26,966 nucleotides of DNA, from NCBI GenBank assembly GCA_041493035.1, contig JBGPYB010000054.1, positions 1 through 26,966 of the forward strand, in the 5' to 3' direction. Made by a program: the position numbers and the translations under genes. Origin of the DNA: JBGPYB01 sp041493035. Its GTDB lineage: Bacteria > Acidobacteriota > Vicinamibacteria > Fen-336. The stretch's first letter is position 1. The number at the start of each line of letters is the position of its first letter. A model generated the notes under the pieces. That model was not told the origin of the DNA and did no database searches. It was given only the letters and a program-made list of their open reading frames with translations. This document shows positions 1-7,979 of the stretch, piece by piece.

Positions 1-1
1 C

Positions 2-1042
2 GACCTCGGCAAGGCCGAGGCGATCCTCCCCACCCGCGAGCAGATCCCCGGCGAGAACTACCGCGTCGGCGATCGCATCCAGGCGTTCTTCCTCGACATC
101 CGCAAGGCGTCGCGGGATCCGCAGATCGTTCTTTCGCGTTCGCATCCCGGCCTCTTGATGAAGCTCTTCGAGATGGAAGTGCCGGAAATCTACGAAGGCA
201 TCGTCACGATCGAAGCGGCGGCCCGCGAACCGGGCGCGCGCGCGAAGATCGCCGTGAAGTCGCGTGATCGCGACGTCGATCCCGTCGGCGCGTGCGTCGG
301 CGTGAAGGGCAGCCGCGTTCAGCGCGTGGTGCAGGAACTCCGCGGCGAGAAGATCGACATCATCCCGTTCGACGAAGAACCCGCTCGCTTCGTCTGCAAC
401 GCGATCCAGCCCGCGCAGGTGGCCAAGGTCATCATCGACGAGGAAAACCGCACGATGGAGATCATCGTGCCCGACGATCAGCTCTCTCTCGCCATCGGCA
501 AGAAGGGGCAGAACGTCCGACTGGCCGCCAAGCTGGTGGGATGGCGGATCGACATCAAGAGCGAAGAGGAGAAGCGCCAGGAGGTCGAGGCTCACATGGC
601 GCGCATGGCCCGCATCGTCGACGAGCTGCGGAGCCTCCCCCACGTAGGCGAGAAGACCATCCAGAAACTGATCGACGTCGGCGTCGAGGGCCTCGCTCAC
701 ATCCTGGAGATGACTCAGGAACAGATCTGCTCGATCGAGGGGATCGGCCCGAAGACCGCCGAGAAGATCCGAGAGGCGGCGACCGAGGCCAAGGTGCAGT
801 GGGATCGTCGAGACGCCGAGGAGGATGCGCGCCTCGAGGCCGAGCGTGCCGAAGCCGAGCGTGTGGCCGCAGAGCAAGCGGCGGCCGACGAAGCGGCGCG
901 ACTGGCCGAAGAACAGGCGGCGGCCGAAGAAGCGGCAGCGCAGGACCAGGCTCCGGGGTCTCCCGAGACGGAAGGGGAGCCTGCGGAGGTCGCGGGCGGA
1001 GAAGCGAAGGTCGAGGGAGGGGAGCCGGATGGGGAACGTTAG
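2..1042 (+). CDS. nusA: Transcription termination/antitermination factor NusA (5'-truncated by window edge)
   Basis: NusA binds RNA polymerase and nascent RNA and modulates pausing, termination and antitermination. The reading frame is open from base 2, so the gene begins upstream; 346 residues are visible. In order they show the end of the S1 domain (to about base 150), two KH domains (about 245-600, with a GVKGSR loop and an AIGKKGQN loop), and a helix-hairpin-helix segment (about 600-800, with LPHVGEKT and IEGIGPKTAEKI). A low-complexity Ala/Glu coiled tail runs to the stop and is not part of the conserved core. The stop overlaps the infB start by 14 nt, implying translational coupling. 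Identity is from domain order and the neighbouring infB. The true start cannot be given. Confidence 0.96.
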   Translation, partial: DLGKAEAILPTREQIPGENYRVGDRIQAFFLDIRKASRDPQIVLSRSHPGLLMKLFEMEVPEIYEGIVTIEAAAREPGARAKIAVKSRDRDVDPVGACVGVKGSRVQRVVQELRGEKIDIIPFDEEPARFVCNAIQPAQVAKVIIDEENRTMEIIVPDDQLSLAIGKKGQNVRLAAKLVGWRIDIKSEEEKRQEVEAHMARMARIVDELRSLPHVGEKTIQKLIDVGVEGLAHILEMTQEQICSIEGIGPKTAEKIREAATEAKVQWDRRDAEEDARLEAERAEAERVAAEQAAADEAARLAEEQAAAEEAAAQDQAPGSPETEGEPAEVAGGEAKVEGGEPDGER

Positions 1043-3806
1043 GGTCTTCCAGCTCGCGAGGGACCTGGGGATCCCGAGCCAGGAGATCGTTGATCGCCTG
1101 AAGAAACTGGGCGCCGACGTGAAGACGGCGAGCAGCTCCGTCGACGAAGACACGGCCGACAAGCTCAAGCGAGCCTTCAAGATCGATGCTCTCACCGCCC
1201 GCAAGAGGCGCGTCTACGGCAGCGAGGAAGACGAAGCCGAGCGCGAGACACAGGAGCGCGAACTCCAGACCCGGATCAAGGCCGAACGGGAGGCCCGCGA
1301 AAAGGCCGCCGCCGAGGCGAAGGCCGCTGCCGAGGCCCGCAAGACCGGCAAGTCGCGCGCCGCCAAGGACGCCGAGGCCAAGGGTGCCCCGAAGGCGGGC
1401 GTGGCTCTGGAAGAACCGCCGCCCGCTCTGATCCACCCGCCGGGCGCTCCGCGACTGGCCCCGAAGGTGACGGCACCGCCTCCGCCTCCGCCAACGGAAG
1501 AAGGGGAAGAGGCCGAGGACGAGCCGGTCGTGGCGGAAGCCCCGGTCGTCGCGGTTCCTCCTCCGGTATCGCCTCCGCCCGTCGCGCAGCCTCCAGCGCC
1601 CGTGATGCGCGTTCACGCCCCCCCACCGCGCGTCACGGGGCCCGTGCGACCCATCGCTCCCCCCGCGCCCCCGGCCCCCCCCGCGCCGCCGGCTCCGCCG
1701 CCTACCGTCGTAGCGGCCGCCCCCGCCGCGCCGGCGCTACCACGGCCCGTGGCGGCAATCCCACCGCGTCCTGTGCGGCCGATAGCACCAGCCCGGCCAG
1801 TGGGTCCGCACCCCACGAGCCCGTACGCCGGCGGCGGTGCCGCGCCGCTCCCACGCTCACCCCACATGGTCACTCCGGGTCGGCCTGGAGCGCCCATGGC
1901 GGCGCGTCCCATGTCTCCGATGCCTACGCGGCCCGGTGGGCCGCCGCCGATGCGGCCGGTCGGCCGTCCCGCGCCTCGGTCGAGAGACAGGGGACCGAAG
2001 ATTCCTCCGCCCGTCCAGCGCGAGGAACGCCCCGTCTACACCGGTCCGCCCCGCCTGATCAGCCTGACGGAGGGTGTGACCGCCAAGGAGCTGGGCGAAA
2101 AGATGCCCGACGTGAAGAGCCGCGACATCATGAAGACGCTCATCAGCCGAGGCATCATGGCGACGGTGAACCAGGCCATGGAGCCTGCCCTCGCCATCGA
2201 GCTCTGCAAGGAGTTCGGCTACGTGGCCAGCATCCAGTCCTTCGAGGAGGAGGTCGTCCAGGTCCAGGACACCGAGTCCAAGCCGGAGGACCTGGAGGCC
2301 CGCGCCCCGATCGTGACGGTCATGGGACACGTCGATCACGGGAAGACGTCGCTCCTCGACGCGATTCGAGAGACGAGCGTCGCCTCGGGCGAGGCCGGCG
2401 GCATCACCCAGCACATCGGCGCGTATCACGTGAACGTCGGCACGCGAAAGGTCGTGTTCCTCGACACGCCGGGTCACGAGGCCTTCACCCTGATGCGAGC
2501 CCGCGGCGCGAAGGTGACAGACATCGTCGTCCTGGTCGTCGCCGCCGACGATGGCGTCATGCCCCAGACGGTGGAGGCAATGGATCACGCCCGCGCCGCC
2601 GGCGTGCCGATCATCGTCGCCGTGAACAAGATCGACAAGCCCGACGCTCAGCCCGACCGGGTGAAGCAGCAGCTCTCCGACCGCGGTCTCATGCCCGAGG
2701 AATGGGGCGGGACGGCCGTGTTCGTGAATGTCTCGGCCAAGAAGAAGCAGAATCTCGATCAGCTCCTCGAGATGATCCTCCTGGTGGCCGACTTGCAGGA
2801 GCTGAAGGCCAATCCCAAGAAGGGGGCCGCGGGGACGGTCCTCGAAGCCCGGCTGGACAAGGGACGCGGGCCGGTGGCCACGATCCTGGTCCAGGACGGC
2901 AAGCTGGAAGTCGGGGACATGGTCGTTGCCGGGGCGGTCTCCGGCAAGGTTCGCGCCCTCGTGGATGACCAAGGGAACCGTCTCAAGGTGGCGGGACCAT
3001 CGACCCCGGTCGAGATCCTTGGCTTGGCGTCGCTGCCCGAACCCGGCGACCAGCTGATGGTCGTGACCGACGCCTTGAAGGCGCAATCGATCGTGGCCTT
3101 CCGTCAGCTCAAGCTCCGCGAGAAGGCCATGGCGGCGTCGTCGAAGATCAAGCTCGAGGATCTCTCTCGCGCCATCGCCGAGGGACAGCTCAAAGAGCTA
3201 CCTTTGGTGGTGAAGGCCGACGTGCAGGGCTCGGTCGAGGCTCTCTCCGACCAGCTCGAGAAAATCCCGCAGGAGAAGATCAAGCTCCGGATCATTCGCT
3301 CCGGCGCCGGCGCGATCAGCGAGGGAGACGTTCTTCTGGCCGCGGCCTCCAACGCCGTGGTCATCGGCTTCAACGTGCGCCCCGAGCGGAAGGCCACGGA
3401 AGCCGCCGAGCGCGACAAGGTCGAGATCCGCCTCTACACGGTCATCTATGACGCCGTCGAGGACATGAAAAAGGCCCTCGAAGGCCTCCTGGAGCCGACG
3501 ATCCGCGAAGTGCGCCTGGGGGCTGCCGAGGTGCGCGACACCTTCAAGATCTCGAAGGTCGGAACCATCGCGGGCTCCTTTGTGACCGAGGGCAAGGTGA
3601 ACCGCCAGGCCCAGGTTCGCCTGCTGCGGGACAACGTCGTCATCCACACGGGCAAGGTTTCGTCGCTGAAGCGCTTCAAGGACGACGCCGCGGAAGTGAA
3701 GTCGGGTCAGGAGTGCGGCATCGGAATCGCCGGGTACAACGATCTGAAGCCCGGCGACGTGATCGAGTTCTTCACCACCGAGAAGGTGAAGGAGACCCTG
3801 GAGTAA
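1029..3806 (+). CDS. infB: Translation initiation factor IF-2 with long Pro/Ala linker
   Basis: IF-2 is the GTPase that brings initiator tRNA to the 30S subunit and promotes subunit joining. The ATG at 1029 follows a purine-rich GGAGG-type site inside the nusA tail, and the protein opens with the IF2_N fold (residues 1-55, VFQLARDLGIPSQE). The frame stays open further upstream, but that part lies within nusA. Residues about 75-335 form a charged then Pro/Ala-rich linker, followed by a second IF2_N-like domain (about 341-410). G-domain motifs are GHVDHGKT (433-440), DTPGH (479-483), NKID (533-536) and SAK (569-571), then domains II-IV to residue 925. All GTPase motifs are intact. The linker is much longer than in most bacteria; myxobacterial IF-2 is known for a similar Ala/Pro-rich insertion. 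Confidence 0.97.
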   Translation: MGNVRVFQLARDLGIPSQEIVDRLKKLGADVKTASSSVDEDTADKLKRAFKIDALTARKRRVYGSEEDEAERETQERELQTRIKAEREAREKAAAEAKAAAEARKTGKSRAAKDAEAKGAPKAGVALEEPPPALIHPPGAPRLAPKVTAPPPPPPTEEGEEAEDEPVVAEAPVVAVPPPVSPPPVAQPPAPVMRVHAPPPRVTGPVRPIAPPAPPAPPAPPAPPPTVVAAAPAAPALPRPVAAIPPRPVRPIAPARPVGPHPTSPYAGGGAAPLPRSPHMVTPGRPGAPMAARPMSPMPTRPGGPPPMRPVGRPAPRSRDRGPKIPPPVQREERPVYTGPPRLISLTEGVTAKELGEKMPDVKSRDIMKTLISRGIMATVNQAMEPALAIELCKEFGYVASIQSFEEEVVQVQDTESKPEDLEARAPIVTVMGHVDHGKTSLLDAIRETSVASGEAGGITQHIGAYHVNVGTRKVVFLDTPGHEAFTLMRARGAKVTDIVVLVVAADDGVMPQTVEAMDHARAAGVPIIVAVNKIDKPDAQPDRVKQQLSDRGLMPEEWGGTAVFVNVSAKKKQNLDQLLEMILLVADLQELKANPKKGAAGTVLEARLDKGRGPVATILVQDGKLEVGDMVVAGAVSGKVRALVDDQGNRLKVAGPSTPVEILGLASLPEPGDQLMVVTDALKAQSIVAFRQLKLREKAMAASSKIKLEDLSRAIAEGQLKELPLVVKADVQGSVEALSDQLEKIPQEKIKLRIIRSGAGAISEGDVLLAAASNAVVIGFNVRPERKATEAAERDKVEIRLYTVIYDAVEDMKKALEGLLEPTIREVRLGAAEVRDTFKISKVGTIAGSFVTEGKVNRQAQVRLLRDNVVIHTGKVSSLKRFKDDAAEVKSGQECGIGIAGYNDLKPGDVIEFFTTEKVKETLE

Positions 3807-3818
3807 ACGAGGGCCCGG

Positions 3819-3833
3819 GGGAGGGACCCTCCC
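3819..3833 (+). repeat. Inverted repeat just after infB
   Basis: GGGAGGG and CCCTCCC arms are separated by a single A, 12 nt after the infB stop. The one-base spacer means the real hairpin would open several pairs. It could stabilise the 3' end or help pausing ahead of the stronger stem-loop at 3880. There is no U-tract. Confidence 0.35.
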
Positions 3834-3879
3834 GCGGGAACTCGATCACGAGACCGGCCTCTGGCCTGCCTTAATTGAG

Positions 3880-3901
3880 AAGGGGGACTCACGTCCCCCT
3901 T
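3880..3901 (+). terminator. Stem-loop terminator downstream of infB
   Basis: A perfect 9-bp stem (AAGGGGGAC with GTCCCCCTT) closes a TCAC loop, 73 nt after the infB stop. The run after the stem is short in U, so it is either a weak intrinsic terminator or a 3'-end stabiliser. Its position agrees with the interruption of the operon by an unrelated gene immediately downstream. Confidence 0.55.
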
Positions 3902-4161
3902 GCCCCCGGCGCTCCGCGAGGGGCGGGCCTCAGGGATTCAGCCGAAGCAACCATCGACAGCACTCAGAAGCGAGCAGCACTCGAGCCGCTCCGCGCTCAA
4001 GCCTGGGTAATCGTGCGCCTTTGACGCCTGACCGCCGAAGGGGATAGTGTCTCCGTCAGCGTAGGCTGACGCGGCAGCGAGGGGTCGGATGGGCTCCTGT
4101 GGCTCGTGAGTCGCGGCACTCGCACTCTCGGATCCTCGGTGCCGGTGTTGAGTGAGGTTCC
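3902..4161. other. Non-coding gap between infB and the S9B peptidase gene
   Basis: No convincing gene or RNA was found here. The stretch holds a candidate promoter (4021-4048) and a hairpin at 4054-4071 with 7-bp arms CGTCAGC and GCTGACG around a GTAG loop. The hairpin would lie in the peptidase gene's 5' leader. Long antisense open frames across it are by-products of high GC. Confidence 0.4.
4021..4048 (+). promoter_or_regulatory. Candidate sigma70-type promoter for the S9B peptidase gene
   Basis: TTGACG at 4021-4026 is followed after 16 nt by GATAGT at 4043-4048. The -35 matches five of six consensus bases and the -10 matches four. The site is about 114 nt upstream of the ATG and gives a leader containing the 4054-4071 hairpin. 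This rests on motif match only. Confidence 0.35.
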
Positions 4162-6363
4162 ATGAAGGCCCTTCGTCCGCTCCTCGGTCTCTTGCTCTGT
4201 GTATCCCCGATCGCCGCCCAGGAGCGGCGGGAGGTCACGGTGGAGTGGATCTTCAGCGACGAGGGCGACAACGTCGCCAAGCTGCCCACGACCCACTGGA
4301 ACGCGGACGGCAGCCTGCTCCTGCTGGACGGACGCCGGCCGAAGGCGGAGCGGACGATCGAGCGCCTGCGGCCGGAGACCGGCGTCCGCACGGCGGCGGT
4401 GAACGCCAGGGCGGCGCTCGACAACCTGCGCCCGATGCTCGGCGAGAAGGACATGCCCGATGCCATCGCCTGGCCGGACAGCTTCGACGGCGCGGGGCGG
4501 CGCGCCGTCTATACCTTCGCCGACGATCTCTTCCTGCTCGACCTCTCGTCCGGCCGGTTCGATCGTCTGACCCGCACCCCGGAGAAAGAAGAGATCGCCC
4601 GCCTCTCCCCGGACGGGAAGAAGCTCGTTTTCTGCCGAAGGAACGACCTGTACGTGCTCGACCTGGCGACGAATGCGGAGACACGGCTCACACGCGACGG
4701 CACGTCGAGCGTCCTCAACGGGACGCTGTCCTGGGTCTACTGGGAGGAAGTGTTCGACCACAAGAATGCGGGCTACTGGTGGTCCGACGACTCGTCGGCG
4801 ATCGCCTTTCTCCGCACCGACGAGACGTCGGTGAGCACGATCTTCTTTCCGGGATTCAGCCCCGCGGTCCCGACCGTCATCCAACAGCGCTACCCCAAGG
4901 CGGGCGGGACGAACCCGACCGTGCGCCTCGGCGTCCTCGATCTCGCGAGCGGACGCACCGTCTGGGTCGATCCGTCCAACGTGGCCTACGAGTACATCGT
5001 GGAGGTGAAATGGCTCCCCGACGGCAAGCACCTCGCTTTCGACACCATGAACCGCGCACAGGATCGCGTGGACATTCACTTGATGGACCGGGCGACGGGC
5101 GCGGTCACGCACATGCTCACGGAAACGGATCCGGCCTGGGTCTACACGCCGGACTTCCACTTCCTGCGCGACGGTCAGGTCGTCGCGACCTCGGAGCGTA
5201 GCGGTTACACGCACGTCTACCGGTTCGACGCGGCTGGGAGGCTCGTCAATCCCATCACGAGCGGCCCCTGGTCGGTGTGGGGGCCGGTGGGCTTCCAGTC
5301 CTCGCCGCAGGGGGCTTCGACCGTGGACGAGACGCGCGGCGTCGTCTACTTCACGAGCCGGGAGAAGGCGACGACCGAGCGGCATCTCTATCGTGCAGGC
5401 CTTGACGGCTCCGGCCGCGAGCGCCTCTCGCGCGAGGACGGCGTCCACGAGGTCGAGTGGAGCCCGGACCGGAAGTACTACCTCGATCGGTACTCGAACC
5501 GCCGAACGCCGCCGTCACTTTCGCTCCACTCCGCGGACGGGGCGACCCGTTCGGTTCTGGCCGCGCCGCGCTCGGACCTGCTCGGCCCGCCGTTCCGCTA
5601 CCCCGAGGCCCTCACCATTCCCGCCGCGGACGGCGTCGCCCTCCAGGCCCAGATCCTGAAACCCGCGAGCTTCGATCCCACCCACCGGTACCCGCTGATC
5701 ATTCACGTGTACGGAGAGCCCAACGCACCCCTCGTCGAGAACGTCTGGGCGGGCCGCGACGACGCTCTCTTCGCCCAGTGCCTGCTCGGTGCGGGCTACC
5801 TCGTGGCGAGCGTGGACGCGCGCAGCGCGACCGGCGCGAGCAAGGCCGACGTCAGCTCCGTCCTCCGCCGGGCCGGGGGTGACGTAGAGATCGGCGACCT
5901 CACCGCCGCGGCGCGATGGTTCAAGGCGCAGCCGTGGATCGATCCCGCGCGGGTCGGCATCTGGGGCTGGAGCGGCGGGGGAACGACGACGCTTCTCGCC
6001 GTGACGCGGTCCGAGGAGTACAAAGCGGCGATCGCGGTGGCGCCCGTGACCGATCGGGCGTTCTACGACACGAAGTACGTCGAGGCTTTCATGAAGACAC
6101 CGGAGACGAACCCCGACGGCTACGAGTACGTCTCCCTCGTGAAGCGCGCGAAGGACCTGCACGGCCACCTGCTCCTCGTGTTCGGAACCTACGACGACAA
6201 CGTCCACCCCCAGAACTCCCTCGCCTTCGTCGACGAGCTGATCAAGGCGGGCAAGCCGGTCGACGTCATGGTCTACCCGATGCGCAAGCACGACATCGGC
6301 GACCGCCCGGCCGGCATCCACCTCTTCACGAAGATGCTGGAGTACTGGAAGCTGAACCTCTGA
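4162..6363 (+). CDS. Secreted dipeptidyl-peptidase IV-like serine peptidase (MEROPS family S9B)
   Basis: A prolyl-type dipeptidase that would remove N-terminal dipeptides from extracytoplasmic peptides. Residues 1-20 form a signal peptide (basic start, Leu-rich core, small residues near IAAQ). A beta-propeller region follows. It contains W-V-Y-W-E-E-V-F, in which E195-E196 match the pair that binds the substrate N-terminus in DPP IV, and YPKAGGTNPTV, typical of S9B. The C-terminal alpha/beta hydrolase carries S604 in GWSGGG, D678 in GTYDDNVH and H710 in MRKHD, a complete triad. The nucleophile elbow has Gly where mammalian DPP IV has Tyr (GWSYGG). At 733 residues it is full length. It sits alone between infB and a convergent kinase gene, so a role in translation is not implied. 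Confidence 0.92.
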   Translation: MKALRPLLGLLLCVSPIAAQERREVTVEWIFSDEGDNVAKLPTTHWNADGSLLLLDGRRPKAERTIERLRPETGVRTAAVNARAALDNLRPMLGEKDMPDAIAWPDSFDGAGRRAVYTFADDLFLLDLSSGRFDRLTRTPEKEEIARLSPDGKKLVFCRRNDLYVLDLATNAETRLTRDGTSSVLNGTLSWVYWEEVFDHKNAGYWWSDDSSAIAFLRTDETSVSTIFFPGFSPAVPTVIQQRYPKAGGTNPTVRLGVLDLASGRTVWVDPSNVAYEYIVEVKWLPDGKHLAFDTMNRAQDRVDIHLMDRATGAVTHMLTETDPAWVYTPDFHFLRDGQVVATSERSGYTHVYRFDAAGRLVNPITSGPWSVWGPVGFQSSPQGASTVDETRGVVYFTSREKATTERHLYRAGLDGSGRERLSREDGVHEVEWSPDRKYYLDRYSNRRTPPSLSLHSADGATRSVLAAPRSDLLGPPFRYPEALTIPAADGVALQAQILKPASFDPTHRYPLIIHVYGEPNAPLVENVWAGRDDALFAQCLLGAGYLVASVDARSATGASKADVSSVLRRAGGDVEIGDLTAAARWFKAQPWIDPARVGIWGWSGGGTTTLLAVTRSEEYKAAIAVAPVTDRAFYDTKYVEAFMKTPETNPDGYEYVSLVKRAKDLHGHLLLVFGTYDDNVHPQNSLAFVDELIKAGKPVDVMVYPMRKHDIGDRPAGIHLFTKMLEYWKLNL

Positions 6364-6395
6364 CTCCCTCTCTTCGCGGGGCTCTTTCGGCGGCC

Positions 6396-7229
6396 TCAGT
6401 CGCCACCGTAGACGGTGCCAAGGACTTCGAGGGCGGCGTGAAGCTCGCCGGCGTTCCGGTAGCGCTGGGCCTTATCCTTGCGCATGGCGCGGCCCACGAC
6501 GAGGGCCACGGCGAGGGGCGTCTCGGGCGCGTACTCGACTAGGGGCGAGGGCTCACGGGTGACGACGCCCATCATGATTTCCGTGATCCCCTTCCCCGGG
6601 AAGGCGCGCCTGCCCGACAGCAGCTCGTAGAAGACGGCCCCCATTGAGAAGACGTCGCAGCGGGCCTCGACCTTCTCGCCCCGAAGCTGTTCCGGCGCCA
6701 TGTAGGCGGGGCTTCCCATGACCATGCCGGTGCTGGTCATGTTGGAGTCGCTCAAGCGGACGAGACCGAAGTCCATGATCTTGGCGACGCCCGCGGGGGT
6801 CAAATGGATATTGGCGGGCTTCAGATCGCGATGGACGAGGCCCGCCGCGTGAACGGCCGCCATACCGGCCGCCACCTGCTTCATGATGCCGATCCGCTCC
6901 GCGAGGGACCCGAGGCGGCCGGTGTCGATGAGCACCTTCAGGTCGACGCCCTCCAGAAGCTCCATGGCCATGTAAAGCCGGTCGCCGTCGGTGCCGAAGT
7001 CCTCGACGCTCGTGATGTTGGGGTGGGGGAGCCGGGCCGCGGCCATGGCCTCGCGCCGGAAGCGCTCGACCAACTCGGGATCCTTGGCCAGTTCTCCCGA
7101 GAGGACCTTGACCGCGAGGCGCCGCCCGCCGACGTGGAGGCCCTCGTACACGACGCCCATGTTCCCGCGGCCGATCCTCCGGACCAGCCGGTAGGAGCCG
7201 ATCGTCCCCTCGTCCGCTCCGGTTGACAT
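6396..7229 (-). CDS. Hanks-type serine/threonine protein kinase, single soluble domain
   Basis: The 277-residue protein is almost only a kinase domain. It shows the glycine loop GRGNMG (20-25), catalytic Lys K41 in LAVKVL, HRDLKPAN with D135, DFG with D153, and APE at 178-180, so it should be active. No transmembrane helix, PASTA or other sensory domain follows, unlike many bacterial PknB proteins, so it is predicted cytosolic with an unknown input. The start is the ATG at 7229, which has no Shine-Dalgarno but has TAGAAT nine bases upstream. It converges on the S9B peptidase gene (32-nt gap) and diverges from ylxP (73-nt gap). The substrate cannot be read from the sequence. Confidence 0.93.
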   Translation of the reverse strand: MSTGADEGTIGSYRLVRRIGRGNMGVVYEGLHVGGRRLAVKVLSGELAKDPELVERFRREAMAAARLPHPNITSVEDFGTDGDRLYMAMELLEGVDLKVLIDTGRLGSLAERIGIMKQVAAGMAAVHAAGLVHRDLKPANIHLTPAGVAKIMDFGLVRLSDSNMTSTGMVMGSPAYMAPEQLRGEKVEARCDVFSMGAVFYELLSGRRAFPGKGITEIMMGVVTREPSPLVEYAPETPLAVALVVGRAMRKDKAQRYRNAGELHAALEVLGTVYGGD

Positions 7230-7238
7230 GCGACGGCC

Positions 7239-7267
7239 ATTCTACCGGCAGTCGGCCCTCTTGTCCT
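7239..7267 (-). promoter_or_regulatory. Candidate promoter for the Ser/Thr kinase gene (leaderless layout)
   Basis: On the minus strand AGGACA (7267-7262) and TAGAAT (7244-7239) are 17 nt apart, and the ATG follows 9 nt after the -10. Transcription would start at or very near the ATG. The -35 element overlaps the TTTGTG-type repeat at 7264-7289. Confidence 0.4.
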
Positions 7268-7289
7268 TTGTGTCCATCGTGCCTTTGTG
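7264..7289. repeat. Short 9-nt imperfect tandem repeat (CCTTTGTG type)
   Basis: Three adjacent units read TCCTTTGTG, TCCATCGTG and CCTTTGTG in the divergent gap between the kinase gene and ylxP. Two exact CCTTTGTG copies lie 17 nt apart. As I recall, similar CTTTGTGTCC-type strings are dispersed in intergenic DNA of several phyla. Confidence 0.5.
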
Positions 7290-7302
7290 ATGAAGTGAGA
7301 GG

Positions 7303-7584
7303 ATGGTGATCGGCCTGCTGACCCTCGACCTGCACTTCCCCGGGGCGCGGTCTCTCAAGGACAAGCGCCAGGCGCTCCGCAGCCTGGAGGAGAAGGTCCG
7401 CCACCGCTTCAACGTGTCGATTGCGGAGGTCGAGCACCAGGATCTGTGGCAGCGGGCGCGCCTCGCGGTCGTTTCGGTGAACACCGATCATTCCCACCTG
7501 GAATCGACGCTCTCGAGCGTCGCCGGAGCCGCGGGAATGGCCCGCGACATCCTGCTGATCGACAGCCAGACGGAGTTCCTGTGA
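7303..7584 (+). CDS. ylxP: DUF503 family protein YlxP
   Basis: A 93-residue small alpha/beta protein with the family signature of an N-terminal beta strand, then GARSLKDKR, then a C-terminal half containing SVNTDH. DUF503 proteins are encoded next to rbfA in many bacteria, as in the Bacillus subtilis nusA-infB-ylxP-rbfA order. Their biochemical role is not settled; a link to small-subunit or initiation events is inferred from context only. The ATG at 7303 follows GTGAGAGG very closely and the next codon is GTG, so the start could be 7306. Its last codons overlap the rbfA start (GTGA), indicating coupling. Confidence 0.88.
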   Translation: MVIGLLTLDLHFPGARSLKDKRQALRSLEEKVRHRFNVSIAEVEHQDLWQRARLAVVSVNTDHSHLESTLSSVAGAAGMARDILLIDSQTEFL

Positions 7585-7979
7585 GCGGCCGCCGGACGGA
7601 ACGCCTGGGCGAGGAGATCCGCGAGGAGGTCGCCAAGATCATCGGCCGTGATCTGAAAGACCCCCGGATCGGGTTCGTCACGGTTACGCGCGTCGAGCTG
7701 GCCCATGACCTCCGCAACGCGCGAATCTACGTCGGCGTCCTGGGAGCGCCGGCGGAGCGGGAGAAGACGCTCATCGGCCTTCGCAAGGCCGCTGGCTTCG
7801 TGCGCCGCGAGGTCGGGCGTCGGATCCGCATGCGCGTCACGCCCGAGATCGCATTCCAGCTCGACAGGGGGCTCGACGCCACCGACCGGGTCGCCAAGAT
7901 ACTGGAGGAAGTCCACAGCGCGGACGCCGCCGCGGCAGCCGAGAAGCCCCTGGGCGATGAGCCCGATGGCGAGTCCTAG
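7581..7979 (+). CDS. rbfA: 30S ribosome-binding factor RbfA
   Basis: RbfA binds the maturing 30S subunit near the 16S rRNA 5' end and assists late assembly. The 132-residue product shows the RbfA pattern: ERLGEEIREEVAKII at the start, then DPRIGFVTVTRVEL, ARIYV, a helix with LRKAAGFVRREVGRRIRMR, and TPEIAFQLDRGLD. The C-terminal tail is Ala-rich. The GTG at 7581 is chosen because it overlaps the ylxP stop as GTGA and places the conserved N-terminal helix correctly. The frame is open further upstream, but only within ylxP. Confidence 0.95.
   Translation: MSGRRTERLGEEIREEVAKIIGRDLKDPRIGFVTVTRVELAHDLRNARIYVGVLGAPAEREKTLIGLRKAAGFVRREVGRRIRMRVTPEIAFQLDRGLDATDRVAKILEEVHSADAAAAAEKPLGDEPDGES

Noticed and set aside
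1640..1720. GC-rich repeats as a CRISPR or tandem DNA array
   Set aside because: They are in-frame codons for a Pro/Ala linker in IF-2, with no spacers.
1857..3086. 409-codon minus-strand open frame opposite infB
   Set aside because: Opposite the G-domain of IF-2; low-information Asp/His/Gly/Leu composition.
4054..4071. Hairpin as a riboswitch or terminator
   Set aside because: Only a single 7-bp stem; no known riboswitch core and no U-tract, so it is reported only as part of the gap.
3997..5448. 483-codon minus-strand open frame opposite the S9B peptidase
   Set aside because: Antisense to a gene with a full catalytic triad; Arg/Glu/Val-rich with no domain. It is a product of high G+C lacking stop codons.
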